DNA of 58,137 bases from an uncultured Clostridia bacterium (GTDB lineage Bacteria; Bacillota; Clostridia; Lachnospirales; Lachnospiraceae): the NCBI GenBank assembly GCA_946629525.1, contig CAMOXU010000004.1, positions 1 to 58,137 on the forward strand, read 5' to 3'. The notes under the pieces are model-generated. The model was not told where the DNA came from. It saw only the letters and a list, made by a program, of their open reading frames with translations, and searched no databases. The position numbers and the translations under genes were made by a program. Shown here one piece after another: positions 1 to 7,413 of this stretch (position 1 is its first letter; each line of letters opens with the position of its first letter).

Positions 1-1
1 G

Positions 2-346
2 GTCGATCCCGAGACCAGCCACTCCACGATCGAGATGCGCCGCGTGATCTGCGGGTTCAACGTGGAACTCTTCGGATTTTCCAACGTGCGCTTCGAGGGA
101 TCGCATGCCTTTATTCAGGGCCATTACGACAACTACACGGTCCAGTTGGGCAGCGGCGTGATCCACAGGGAACGCGGAGGCATGGTGAACATTGTGCCGG
201 TGCACTCCCAGCAGCGCGGGAAGATCTTCCTGCCCTTTGTGGACGAGGATCCGAAGACGGCGGAGATCCTCTCGAAGATCCTCATGCTCGCGGAGGATCA
301 GAAGATCAGGGATCCGTATATTTTGAGCCAGATCACCTCGGGGTGA
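2..346 (+). CDS. C-terminal end of a DUF4132-type protein (partial)
   Basis: Open from the window edge in frame 2 to a TGA at 344-346, so only the last 114 residues are visible and the true start lies outside. The fragment carries a compact C-terminal domain with the segment YTVQLGSGVIHRERGG, then an LPFVDEDPKTAEILSKIL stretch and a final DPYILSQI. From memory this pattern is the C-terminal domain (DUF7737-like) of long DUF4132/MolR-related proteins; their biochemical role is not established. No terminator directly follows the stop. The family call rests on recalled motif similarity, so it is moderately sure; the reading frame itself is clear. Confidence 0.65.
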   Translation, partial: VDPETSHSTIEMRRVICGFNVELFGFSNVRFEGSHAFIQGHYDNYTVQLGSGVIHRERGGMVNIVPVHSQQRGKIFLPFVDEDPKTAEILSKILMLAEDQKIRDPYILSQITSG

Positions 347-407
347 GCGGAACGCCGGATATACAGGAAGTTTTGGTAAGGTGTTGCGTCCCCGGTGGAA
401 AAGAATT

Positions 408-544
408 ATGATTGCTGAAATCTGAAGGATGACGAGCACTATGTCCTCCTCACAAGGGAGCAGTTCGACGATCTCTCCGTCCTCGTGAAGTATGCCGGGA
501 GCTTCTGGCACTATGCAGAGGACGGCGTGGGATATCGCTGGTGA
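408..544 (+). pseudogene. Decayed small-gene fragment
   Basis: An ATG at 408 gives only five codons (MIAEI, then TGA). In another frame, 419-544 encodes a protein-like stretch without a start codon, containing EHYVLLTREQFDDLSVLV and ending in a Trp codon and TGA. The EHYVLLT-x-EQ-x-DL pattern resembles the N-terminus of small proteins common on phages and conjugative elements of Clostridia. A single-base shift near 417-424 would join the two parts, so this may be the frameshifted remnant of such a gene. Short length makes this tentative. The rest of 347-850 holds no other convincing gene. Confidence 0.3.
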
Positions 545-662
545 GAGAACAGCCGCAGGCGGATCGCAGCTTTGTGCAGCGGAGGATACATCCTGCCGCA
601 CGCATCGCTGCAGGAACGTCATGGTGTTCCTGAGAAATCTTCGCAGCAGAAAAAGAAACAGG

Positions 663-758
663 GGGCTGCCGCATTGAGATGAGTATACACTGCATATAGC
701 AGAGGTTCTATGTAATGAATGCTGTATGCAGTGCAGTCATTGTCTGATGCGGCAGCCC
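663..758. repeat. 96-bp interrupted palindrome
   Basis: Outer arms 663-674 (GGGCTGCCGCAT) and 747-758 are perfect 12-bp complements. Inner arms 688-700 and 721-733 pair at 12 of 13 positions. The unpaired segments between the arms are 13 nt on each side, so the element is positionally symmetric with a 20-nt apical loop. No T-run follows the 3' arm. The GGGCTGCCGCAT arm recurs in the hairpin at 37304-37346, and a GGCTGCCG core in the terminator at 6790. Confidence 0.6.
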
Positions 759-810
759 GCTGGCCGTTAAGAGGATCCGGAAGCTTCGGCGGATCGGGCT
801 TTATTTTCTT

Positions 811-838
811 TTGACCACTACCTCAATTGTGTTATACT
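811..838 (+). promoter_or_regulatory. Promoter of the M15 peptidase gene
   Basis: TTGACC at 811-816 and TATACT at 833-838 with a 16-bp spacer. The predicted start near 845 lies just ahead of the structured element at 852-940, which would therefore sit at the 5' end of the transcript. Confidence 0.6.
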
Positions 839-851
839 GATAAATAGTATT

Positions 852-940
852 CTTATCGGAAGTTCCGAAAGGAACCCCGATAAGAAGGCCGATTTATCGG
901 CCGAAGTATGATTATGGGTTCGCGAACCGGTTTTCATGCA
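852..940 (+). ncRNA. Structured leader RNA, copy A
   Basis: Three successive hairpins. P1 pairs 852-858 with 878-884 and continues as 862-866/871-875, capped by the GNRA loop GAAA. P2 pairs 887-893 with 896-902. After the linker GAAGTATGAT, P3 pairs about 913-918 with 933-938. Copy B at 42489-42580 has the same order, nearly the same lengths and compensatory base changes. I do not recognise it as a known riboswitch. It lies between the promoter and the start of the M15 peptidase gene. Confidence 0.6.
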
Positions 941-1009
941 GAGCTTTTTATGCAGAACCGGGACCGGCTTCGTTATGCCGGGCAGAAGAAGTCCCCATGG
1001 GAGGATGAA

Positions 1010-1975
1010 TTGAAAAAGAAAAATCATAAAAGCAGCCTGCCGCCCGCAGGAATCTGGGCAGGCGTTGTCCTGGTCTTCCTGATCGGGATCCTGCTCGGGT
1101 TTCTTCTCGGGCGAAGGACCGGGACAGACCGCAGGGCGGAGACGGAATCAGCACCGGCATCTGCCTCTCCGACGGAGGGGGCATCGGAGATTCCTTCCGT
1201 TACGGTGACGCCCGAAGCGGTAGTGACGGCTTCACCGACTCCGGAGGTGACAGCGGTCCCGACGGAGGAGCCGATCCCGACGCCGCTCACAGATATTACG
1301 GCGCTGCCTGCCGGATATGTTTTTGCGGACGGGGAGTTCGATTTCGGGGCTGTCGAGGGTTACTTCGTGAGCAGGGAGATCACTCCGGGAGACGGGATCT
1401 TTGAGCGGATCAACGGAAAGTCCTATTATGAGAATGACAACGTCGCTCTCTCGGATCTGCGGTATCTGATGGTCCCGCATTATAATTTCGACGGGAAGAT
1501 ACAGGTAGGGGAGATCATCGTCAATACCCGGCTTGCGGAGGAGTTCCTTCAGATCTTCAGAGAGCTCTTTGATATACAGTATCAGATAAGATCCATGTAT
1601 CTGATCGACAACTACTGGCAGCCGAGCGGGGATCCCGATGACGCGGATACCGCCTCGATCGACGCGGACAACACGTCCGCCTTCAGCTACCGTGTCATCA
1701 CATACGGGACGACGCTGTCCCGCCATGCATACGGCTGTGCGATCGATCTCAATCCCCTTGAGAATCCCTATGCAACGCTCGGAGAGGACGGGAGCTATTA
1801 CACGATCCACGAGGGATCAAGGCAGTATCTCTACAACAGGACGACTGAGATGCCCCATGTGATCACTTATGAGGACCCCGCCTATCAGATATTTACCGTC
1901 GAGCACGGGTTCACCTGGGGAGGAGACTGGGGGAATCCGGTGGATTATCAGCATTTTGAGAAAATGGTCCAGTAA
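1010..1975 (+). CDS. Membrane-anchored M15-family D,D-carboxypeptidase-like protein
   Basis: Probably trims or cleaves peptidoglycan peptides outside the membrane (VanY/VanX superfamily, zinc-dependent). I chose the TTG start at 1010: GGAGG lies 5-9 bases upstream and the N-terminus becomes a short Lys-rich head followed by a transmembrane helix (residues about 15-34). The in-frame ATG at 908 would begin inside the leader RNA. Next comes a Thr/Pro/Ser-rich linker (to about residue 95), then the catalytic domain. Zinc ligands are visible as H239 and D246 in SRHAYGCAIDLNP and H315 in the terminal NPVDYQHFEK. All needed residues are present, so it should be active. Whether the activity is D,D or L,D is not determined. 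The gene sits under its own promoter and is followed after 21 bp by the Zn-ribbon gene. Confidence 0.8.
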   Translation: MKKKNHKSSLPPAGIWAGVVLVFLIGILLGFLLGRRTGTDRRAETESAPASASPTEGASEIPSVTVTPEAVVTASPTPEVTAVPTEEPIPTPLTDITALPAGYVFADGEFDFGAVEGYFVSREITPGDGIFERINGKSYYENDNVALSDLRYLMVPHYNFDGKIQVGEIIVNTRLAEEFLQIFRELFDIQYQIRSMYLIDNYWQPSGDPDDADTASIDADNTSAFSYRVITYGTTLSRHAYGCAIDLNPLENPYATLGEDGSYYTIHEGSRQYLYNRTTEMPHVITYEDPAYQIFTVEHGFTWGGDWGNPVDYQHFEKMVQ

Positions 1976-1996
1976 TGGTCCAATGAGGAGAGAGTT

Positions 1997-2971
1997 ATGA
2001 AGTGTCCTTATTGCGGTGGAGAGACAGATGCGAACAGGCCCTTCTGCAGGCACTGCGGAAAGCGGATCGATTCCATGCAGGTCGAGCCTGTGCCGAACAG
2101 CCGGCCGGGCGGGGATCTGCCGCCCTACGGAGCGGGAGGAAACAGCTCCGCTCCCTACAGCGGCCGCGGAAAGGAGAGCAGGTCCCGCGGGGATATACTG
2201 ATGATCGTTATCGGGGTGATCCTTGCTGCCGCGGCAGTCGGGATTGCAGTATTTATCCTGACCCACATGGTCGGAAGCGATACTACGGTCCGGAGAAAGG
2301 ATTCTTCGGTCTCTGCGGAGAGCAGGAAGACCGAGTCGAAGAAAACAGAGAGCCCGGCAGCGGCGAACAGCGGAACCGAATCGAAAGAGTCCGGAACGGA
2401 AGCTGTGGCTCCGTCAGGAGATGCGGCGGCGACGCAGGCACCGACCGAGACTCCGACCCCTGTTCCGACCGAGACCCCGATCCCGGCACTTGCCGCAGCG
2501 TACTCCTACGGGAGCATGCCCGGAGAGATCGCTTCGCTCTTCAGGGTCACGATCACAGACGGCGAGGCCACTTCGGAGCTCCACCAGAAGGAAGGAATTT
2601 ATGATAATTCCCCGCAGATGGTGTACGATGGGGATCCTGTCACATCCTGGCAGCACGGAACGGAGGGCAACGGGACCGGCCAGCAGCTCCGGTTCACGTT
2701 CAACACAGCCAACATCCGGGCGATCTGCCTGAAGCTCGGCAACTGGCGGACTCCGGACCTGTATCGGCAGAACAGCAGGCCGAGCAGGATGCAGCTGACG
2801 CTGGGCGGAGAGACGGTGGATGTCTCCTTTACGGACAACATGCAGAATCATTATATCGTCTTTAACAGACCGGTCCCCGCGGCGGACATTCTGATCACGA
2901 TCACGGCAGCCTATGACGGTGCCGACTACAATGACTGCTGTATCTCCGAGATGGAACTTTATGCGGAGTGA
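1997..2971 (+). CDS. Zn-ribbon, single-helix protein with C-terminal discoidin/NADase-type glycan-binding-like domain
   Basis: A 324-residue protein in three parts. Residues 1-26 form a zinc ribbon (CPYCGG ... CRHCGK). Residues about 66-88 are a transmembrane helix, preceded by a Gly/Pro/Ser-rich stretch and followed by a Ser/Lys/Glu/Thr linker with KTES-like repeats. The last about 150 residues form a beta-rich domain with DGDPVTSWQHGTEGNG and a terminal CCISEMELYAE, which resembles the F5/8-type fold annotated as NADase-type glycan-binding domain. The ribbon should be cytoplasmic and the binding domain outside. RBS GAGGAGAG precedes the ATG. Co-transcription with the M15 peptidase (21-bp gap) suggests an envelope role, possibly sugar binding at the wall; the ligand is unknown. 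Confidence 0.65.
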   Translation: MKCPYCGGETDANRPFCRHCGKRIDSMQVEPVPNSRPGGDLPPYGAGGNSSAPYSGRGKESRSRGDILMIVIGVILAAAAVGIAVFILTHMVGSDTTVRRKDSSVSAESRKTESKKTESPAAANSGTESKESGTEAVAPSGDAAATQAPTETPTPVPTETPIPALAAAYSYGSMPGEIASLFRVTITDGEATSELHQKEGIYDNSPQMVYDGDPVTSWQHGTEGNGTGQQLRFTFNTANIRAICLKLGNWRTPDLYRQNSRPSRMQLTLGGETVDVSFTDNMQNHYIVFNRPVPAADILITITAAYDGADYNDCCISEMELYAE

Positions 2972-3053
2972 TTGATCTGCCCTGTCTCTTTGAAGGCTCT
3001 CCCGAGGAGAGTTTTCCGGACGATGAGGAAGCGAAGACCGGCTGCTCTTTATG

Positions 3054-3263
3054 ATCAGGGTATGGACAGAGCTTCTGAGTTATAGATCAGGGTACGGACA
3101 GAGCTCCTGAGCTGTGTATCAGGATATAGACAGAGCTCCTGAGCTGTGTATCAGGATATGGACAGAGCTCCTGAGTTATTGATCAGGATATGGACAGAGC
3201 TCCTGCGTTACAGATCGGGATATGAGCAGGACTTCCTGAGCTGTGGATCAGGATAAGGGCGCG
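3054..3263 (+). repeat. 32-bp tandem repeat, about 6.5 units
   Basis: Units start at 3054, 3086, 3118, 3150, 3182, 3214 (33 bp) and a partial one at 3247. The consensus opens ATCAGGATATGGACAGAGCT and continues with CCTGAG plus a variable end. The junction of neighbouring units can form a CCTGA/TCAGG hairpin with an 8-nt loop, so the array would fold as a row of small stem-loops. 32 is not a multiple of 3 and the array interrupts no gene. There are no unique spacers, so it is not CRISPR. It ends just before the PAP2 gene. Confidence 0.85.
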
Positions 3264-3290
3264 GTCACTCAGACGGAATGGAGAATAATC

Positions 3291-3863
3291 ATGGCATATA
3301 TACAGCAAATCGACGACAGCATCATGCTGTTCCTGCAGAGCATCCGCAATCCGGTGCTCTCGGCGGTCCTTCTGCCGGTCACGAACAGCGGGAATCACGG
3401 CATCATCGTGATCGCGCTGATCCTTCTGACCCTGTTCTTTAAATCGGAGCGGAAGACGTTCTTCACCGCTGCCCTGGGGCTTATACTGGCATCGCTCGTC
3501 ACGCTTGTCTTCCTGAAGCCGCTTATTATGCGGCCCCGTCCCTATGTGACGGTCGAAGGTCTGACAGCGCTCGTCGATATGTCCCGGGACCCGAATTCTT
3601 TCCCGTCCGGCCATACGACCGCGGTATTTGCCATGGCCATGGGATGGCAGCTTGCGTCGGACAGAAGGTGGATGAAGATCTTCGGATGGATCCTTGCGGT
3701 CCTTATGGCGTTCTCAAGGCTGTATGTGGGTGTTCATTTTCCGACGGACGTGCTTGCCGGAGCCATCATCGGAACGGTGGGATCGTTCATCGCTTGGCAG
3801 ATCGTCCTGAGAGCGTATGCATTATATGAGAAGCGAAAGAGTGAGAAAAATGAAAGCATATAA
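3291..3863 (+). CDS. PAP2-family membrane phosphatase
   Basis: Integral membrane acid phosphatase of 190 residues, probably dephosphorylating a lipid such as undecaprenyl diphosphate or phosphatidic acid at the outer face. The three PAP2 motifs are all present: K76-x4-RPRP (to residue 84), PSGHT at 105-109 and SRLYVGVHFPTD at 142-153, with five or six hydrophobic helices around them. I chose the ATG at 3291 with GGAG 9 bases upstream; the upstream GTG at 3243 lies inside the tandem repeat. The end overlaps the next gene by 14 bp, so the two are translationally coupled. The substrate cannot be told from sequence; a BacA-independent undecaprenyl-PP phosphatase is a reasonable guess. Confidence 0.8.
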   Translation: MAYIQQIDDSIMLFLQSIRNPVLSAVLLPVTNSGNHGIIVIALILLTLFFKSERKTFFTAALGLILASLVTLVFLKPLIMRPRPYVTVEGLTALVDMSRDPNSFPSGHTTAVFAMAMGWQLASDRRWMKIFGWILAVLMAFSRLYVGVHFPTDVLAGAIIGTVGSFIAWQIVLRAYALYEKRKSEKNESI

Positions 3864-5451
3864 GATCCTTTCCGGAATTCTCGCTGCCGCCCTTTTATCC
3901 GGATGCGGGATGCCGGAGATGTCCTTCGACAATGCCGATTCCCCGATCCTTAATAAAAGGGAATCCGGGACGGAGAGTGCACCGGAAAATGTTTCCTCAA
4001 AGCCTGTGACGGCCGACAGCGGGGCGAGCTCCGGCGGAACGGCAAATTCCGGAGAATCCGGGAAAACGGAGTCCCGGAAGGCTGAGAGCGGAAAAACAGA
4101 CAGCGAAAAGACAGAGAGTGCAAAAACAGAAAGCACAAAGACAGAGAGTGTAAAAACAGAGCCTTCGAAGGTCTATGAAGATCCGAAAAGCGCATCCGCG
4201 ATCTCTCTTTCGAGGACCGTCACGGTGAAAGACGGTAAGAGTTCTACAGAGATCACCGCAATCGCTGTGGAGACGAACGAGGCTTCTCCGGAATATGAAA
4301 AGCTGAATGCGGCGCTTAAGAAGATCCCCGAGGGGGAAGCCCTTCCGGTTCGTGCGGACAGCAATGTCGTGAGCCTGATCATCCGGGAGGAGACGGGGAG
4401 CGCGGAGATCTCATCCGTCAATATTGATGTGGAGACAGGGGATCTCCTTACGATTTCCGATCTTTTTTCCGATACGGAAAAGCTTGCTTCCGCGATCGGG
4501 ACACAGTATGGAAAGGATCATCCGGAGCTTCCGGCCCTCACGGCGGAGGAGCTCGACCCGGAGAAGTTCGTGTGGGCGCTCAGTCCGGACGGGTGCGTCT
4601 TTTATTTTCCGGATCCGGAGGATGCTGACGCGGTAAATGAAACGCTCCTGCTCCGTTCCGCCAATGCGGGGCTGTTCAGAGAGAAAGGTACGACTGTTCC
4701 GGAATCCTACACACAGGTCTTTTCGGTCAATGAAGACTTTTTCTGTGATTGCAACGGTGACGGAACAAGCGACCGGATCCGTGTTTCCGCAAGCCCCGAG
4801 AACGGGAAATACCGGAAGGCGGAGGTGTCTCTGAACGGACGGACCGTCCAGTGTTATGCCGCGGCGGACAGGTTCGCCCCGATGCTCATGAAGACGGGCG
4901 GAAGATGCGTTCTGTATCTTGCCTGTGAAGACGATAAGGTGCCGGGGGATATCGCCGTGATCGATCTTTCGAAGGATGATCCGGCGTATATGGGGATCCC
5001 GACGCAGAGCACAGGCATACCGTATGCCGCGGATGAGGACGGATGGACGGAGACGCTGCCCGGAGATCCGGAGGCCTTCCTTCTGGAGTCGACGGTGGAG
5101 CTCATTACTTCCTTCCCGGCAGTCTCCGAATACAAAGTCGGAACGGACGGCGTGCCGGAGCAGAGCGGTGAAGTCTATCTGGCAGCCGGCGAGACGGTCC
5201 TTAAGTCCCTCACCAGGATGAAGGCGGATCTGATCGATCCCGAAACAGGGGATCCGGTGGAGAAAGACAGGACTTTTGAAGCGGGCTCTGAGTGGACGGT
5301 CTTCCGTTCTGACGGGGAGACGTATATTGATTTCAGTGTGAACGGAGAGGGCCTGGTGCGGCTCTCCGGAGATCCTTCCGGAACGTGGCCGGAGAAGATC
5401 GGCGGAGTCGCGGCCGACAGGCTCTTTGAGAAAAAATCAGACAGATCCTGA
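3850..5451 (+). CDS. Lipoprotein with RsiV/DUF3298-like domain
   Basis: A predicted lipoprotein of 533 residues. The signal peptide ends in a clear lipobox LLSGC (Cys at about residue 19), so the mature protein would be lipid-anchored outside. A disordered linker follows, with five-residue KTES-type repeats (about residues 75-112). The next domain, with SSVNIDVETGDLLTISDLF, matches the pattern of DUF3298/RsiV-type extracellular domains. The rest is beta-rich and unassigned, with a DCNGDGTSDRIRV stretch that resembles an EF-hand-like calcium loop. The ATG at 3850 overlaps the PAP2 gene. The function is unknown; an envelope sensor or binding role is an inference from the domain only. Confidence 0.6.
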   Translation: MKAYKILSGILAAALLSGCGMPEMSFDNADSPILNKRESGTESAPENVSSKPVTADSGASSGGTANSGESGKTESRKAESGKTDSEKTESAKTESTKTESVKTEPSKVYEDPKSASAISLSRTVTVKDGKSSTEITAIAVETNEASPEYEKLNAALKKIPEGEALPVRADSNVVSLIIREETGSAEISSVNIDVETGDLLTISDLFSDTEKLASAIGTQYGKDHPELPALTAEELDPEKFVWALSPDGCVFYFPDPEDADAVNETLLLRSANAGLFREKGTTVPESYTQVFSVNEDFFCDCNGDGTSDRIRVSASPENGKYRKAEVSLNGRTVQCYAAADRFAPMLMKTGGRCVLYLACEDDKVPGDIAVIDLSKDDPAYMGIPTQSTGIPYAADEDGWTETLPGDPEAFLLESTVELITSFPAVSEYKVGTDGVPEQSGEVYLAAGETVLKSLTRMKADLIDPETGDPVEKDRTFEAGSEWTVFRSDGETYIDFSVNGEGLVRLSGDPSGTWPEKIGGVAADRLFEKKSDRS

Positions 5452-5473
5452 ATTGGTAGGAGGAGAACAGTAC

Positions 5474-5818
5474 ATGGCACAGTATGATGAGAGAAGAAGA
5501 AGACCGCAGGGCACGGCAGCCCGTTACAGGGAGCCCGATTATATGAGAGACCAGATGTCCGAGGAGGAGGAACGCGCAAGAAGGGCGGAACGCCGCAGAA
5601 GAAAGAGGGAGCAGGAGCGGATCAGGGCTGAGAGACAGCGCAACCGCGTGATCTTCATCAGTGTTCTGGTCGTCATCTTCATTCTTGCCGTCATTATCGG
5701 GTATGTCGTCGGCAGCAGAGAAGTGAGCAGCGCGGGGACGGCTTTTCTTTCAGCAGGGAATTTTTTCAAGACTCGGATTCTTTCTTATAGCAGTGCTTTC
5801 CTGCGTATGCTATACTGA
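5474..5818 (+). CDS. Small basic single-pass membrane protein, unknown function
   Basis: A 114-residue protein I do not recognise. The N-terminal 55 residues are extremely Arg/Glu-rich (a likely charged helix or coiled coil), followed by one transmembrane helix (FISVLVVIFILAVIIGYVVG, about residues 58-77) and a short Ser/Phe-rich tail. The basic half should be cytoplasmic. AGGAGG lies about 9 bases before the ATG, and the gap after the lipoprotein gene is only 22 bp, so it probably belongs to the same operon. Its last codons contain the extended -10 box of the next promoter. Confidence 0.6.
   Translation: MAQYDERRRRPQGTAARYREPDYMRDQMSEEEERARRAERRRRKREQERIRAERQRNRVIFISVLVVIFILAVIIGYVVGSREVSSAGTAFLSAGNFFKTRILSYSSAFLRMLY
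5808..5816 (+). promoter_or_regulatory. Extended -10 promoter ahead of the XRE regulator
   Basis: TGC TATACT at 5808-5816 is an extended -10 element without a good -35 box. It would give a leader of about 185 nt for the gene at 6011. That leader (5819-6010) has no convincing gene but holds hairpins, for example GCCTGC/GCAGGC at 883-888 and 892-897 of the 5-kb block (5883-5897). Confidence 0.4.
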
Positions 5819-6010
5819 TAAGAGCCGGTTCATATTTATGATGATTTTTCAGGAAGCTCCGCAGGATGCTACCGGGAAAAGGGCCTGCATGGCAGGCATG
5901 CAAACGGCGTCTGGAAAATAAAGCCGGTTCGGGGAGAGCCGGAGCTTCGTCAGGTCAGGGGAGGGCATGGCGAAGATATATAGTCGGGTAATTAGTCGGG
6001 GGAAGTACAG

Positions 6011-6346
6011 ATGATTATAAGTGAGCGAATCTTTGAGCTCTTGAAGGAGCGCGGCATGTCTCAGCGTGAGTTTTCGATCCGAACCGACATTTCGCAGAGC
6101 GCGATCAGCGACTGGAAGAGGAAGAAGACCAATCCGTCTGCTGAGAAGATCATGCTGATCTGCAATGTTCTGGAGGTCACGCCGTATGAACTGCTTGGGG
6201 AGACGGAATCGAGAAAGGAATCGAAGACAGATCATGTTCTGATCGATACGGAGTCTGAGGAATATGATCTCATCCAGAGATATCACAGGTTGTCGAAATC
6301 TAAGCGCGCGAGGCTTCTGGGGTATGTTGATGCGCTTCTGGAATAA
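6011..6346 (+). CDS. XRE-family helix-turn-helix regulator
   Basis: A 111-residue DNA-binding protein. Residues about 5-60 form a Cro/C1-type HTH: ERIFELLKERGMSQREFS, then DISQSAISDWKRKKTNPS, in which QSAISDWKRKK is the recognition helix. The remainder is a short charged helical tail that probably dimerises; there is no peptidase or sensor domain. It starts 12 bp ahead of the UPF0158 gene and they are likely co-transcribed. Its target is unknown; it may control its own long leader. It could be a phage-derived repressor, but no other phage gene is near. Confidence 0.8.
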   Translation: MIISERIFELLKERGMSQREFSIRTDISQSAISDWKRKKTNPSAEKIMLICNVLEVTPYELLGETESRKESKTDHVLIDTESEEYDLIQRYHRLSKSKRARLLGYVDALLE

Positions 6347-6358
6347 CGGAGGAATTGA

Positions 6359-6784
6359 ATGAAGGTCAGACTGCAGGACGTCGTGGACGGTATCCTGTAC
6401 GCGAACGCTGAGACACAATTTTATTATCACACAGAGAGCGAGTCGGTCGTGATGCTTCTGGACTCCATCTACGGGGTGGGAAAGGATAAGAAGCTGAATG
6501 CGGATATCGATGCCCATCCGGATCAGTACCTGCCGCTGCCCAATGAATACGAAGTGGACGAGACGGCGATGATGGCTGACTTTGTCGACCGCGTCGATGA
6601 CTCTACGATCGCCTCCGCACTCTTCAGGGTCCTGGAGGAGGACGGGAACAGTGCCTCGAGACAGTTCAAGCAGATGATCCGGTCCTTTGAGATGGAGGAC
6701 GAGTGGACGGAATTTCGCGATGAGTGCTATGAGGAGATCGCACGGATGTGGTGCGACGAGAACGAAATAGAAGTGATAAAGTGA
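6359..6784 (+). CDS. UPF0158 family protein
   Basis: A 141-residue protein of unknown function matching the UPF0158 pattern: an LPNEYEVDETAMMADFVD segment in the middle, and the C-terminal RQFKQMIRSF, EWTEFRDECYEEIARMWCDENEIE block typical of the family. It is acidic and soluble, with no signal peptide. GGAGG stands 8 bases before the ATG. It lies 12 bp after the XRE regulator and is followed by a GC-rich hairpin terminator, so these two genes form a compact unit. Family members sometimes sit next to regulators or stress genes; no activity is established. Confidence 0.8.
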   Translation: MKVRLQDVVDGILYANAETQFYYHTESESVVMLLDSIYGVGKDKKLNADIDAHPDQYLPLPNEYEVDETAMMADFVDRVDDSTIASALFRVLEEDGNSASRQFKQMIRSFEMEDEWTEFRDECYEEIARMWCDENEIEVIK

Positions 6785-6789
6785 CGACG

Positions 6790-6831
6790 AGGGGCTGCCG
6801 GAGGGGCTGATATGATCCGGCAGCCTCTTTG
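6790..6831 (+). terminator. Hairpin terminator after the UPF0158 gene
   Basis: A 13-bp stem pairs 6790-6802 with 6816-6828 (one G-T pair), followed only by a short TTT. The core GGCTGCCGGA is related to the palindromes at 663 and 37304. Confidence 0.6.
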
Positions 6832-6924
6832 CGGCTCTGAAAGCGCATGGAGAAGGGCCGGCAGGCTCAGGCGTTCCGGATGCGGGAAGCTTTGGCAGGC
6901 GGTGATGTATGGAGGAGAAAGGGC

Positions 6925-7218
6925 ATGACGGTCGACGAGATACTCACGAAGGTGAGAGAGATGGCAGAACAGGATGAGGAGCTTCTTAATAAGATCCTCG
7001 CGACAGCTTCCGGTGAGCATCCTGTGGATTCGTTCTGCTCGCTCTGCCGGGAACTCGGCTTTTCGCTTTATGCGATGGACCTTGTGGATGCCGGGGAGGA
7101 AGCGTATGCGGCGATCCGCAGGAGCACCAATGGGGGAGGTGAGAATTCACCGATGCTTGCGGGAGCGGACGACTATTACGGGATGTTCCTCGCCGAGCTG
7201 AAGGAGAGAGCTCTCTGA
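6925..7218 (+). CDS. Nif11-like small protein
   Basis: A 97-residue acidic protein starting at the ATG at 6925, 8 bases after GGAGGA; the upstream in-frame ATG at 6847 lacks a good site. The N-terminal half (MTVDEILTKVREMAEQDEEL, then a Cys-containing segment and LGFSLYAMDLVDAGEE) has the helical Nif11 pattern. The second half contains RRSTNGGGENSPMLAG followed by an aromatic-acidic end. Nif11 domains act as leader peptides for some RiPPs, but many Nif11-like proteins are stand-alone and of unknown role. No RiPP-modifying enzyme or exporter lies nearby, so a natural-product role is only a possibility. Confidence 0.5.
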   Translation: MTVDEILTKVREMAEQDEELLNKILATASGEHPVDSFCSLCRELGFSLYAMDLVDAGEEAYAAIRRSTNGGGENSPMLAGADDYYGMFLAELKERAL

Positions 7219-7233
7219 GTTTATTCCTGCTGC

Positions 7234-7263
7234 TTGCTATGCGCAGAAGCAGTATGGTATACT
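7234..7263 (+). promoter_or_regulatory. Promoter of the acidic repeat protein
   Basis: TTGCTA at 7234-7239 and TATACT at 7258-7263, 18-bp spacer, with a TGG extension ahead of the -10 box. Transcription would start near 7270. Confidence 0.5.
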
Positions 7264-7413
7264 TTACGAATTGAGGTGGGATTCGGCGGAAAAAGGCTGC
7301 ACATGGACCTGCAATTCGACAAAAAAGAACGCCGGAAAAGCAATAGGCGGATACTTCCATCCGCTGGGGAAAGAGGAAGGAGACCGGGGCGGGAAATGCG
7401 CCGGAGAAAAGTC

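Noticed and set aside
3054-3263. CRISPR array
   Set aside because: Units are contiguous and 32 bp long with no unique spacers, and no cas gene is present.
5819-6010. c-di-GMP riboswitch before the XRE regulator
   Set aside because: A GCAAAC segment is present, but the other conserved bases and the two-helix layout of the GEMM aptamer are missing.
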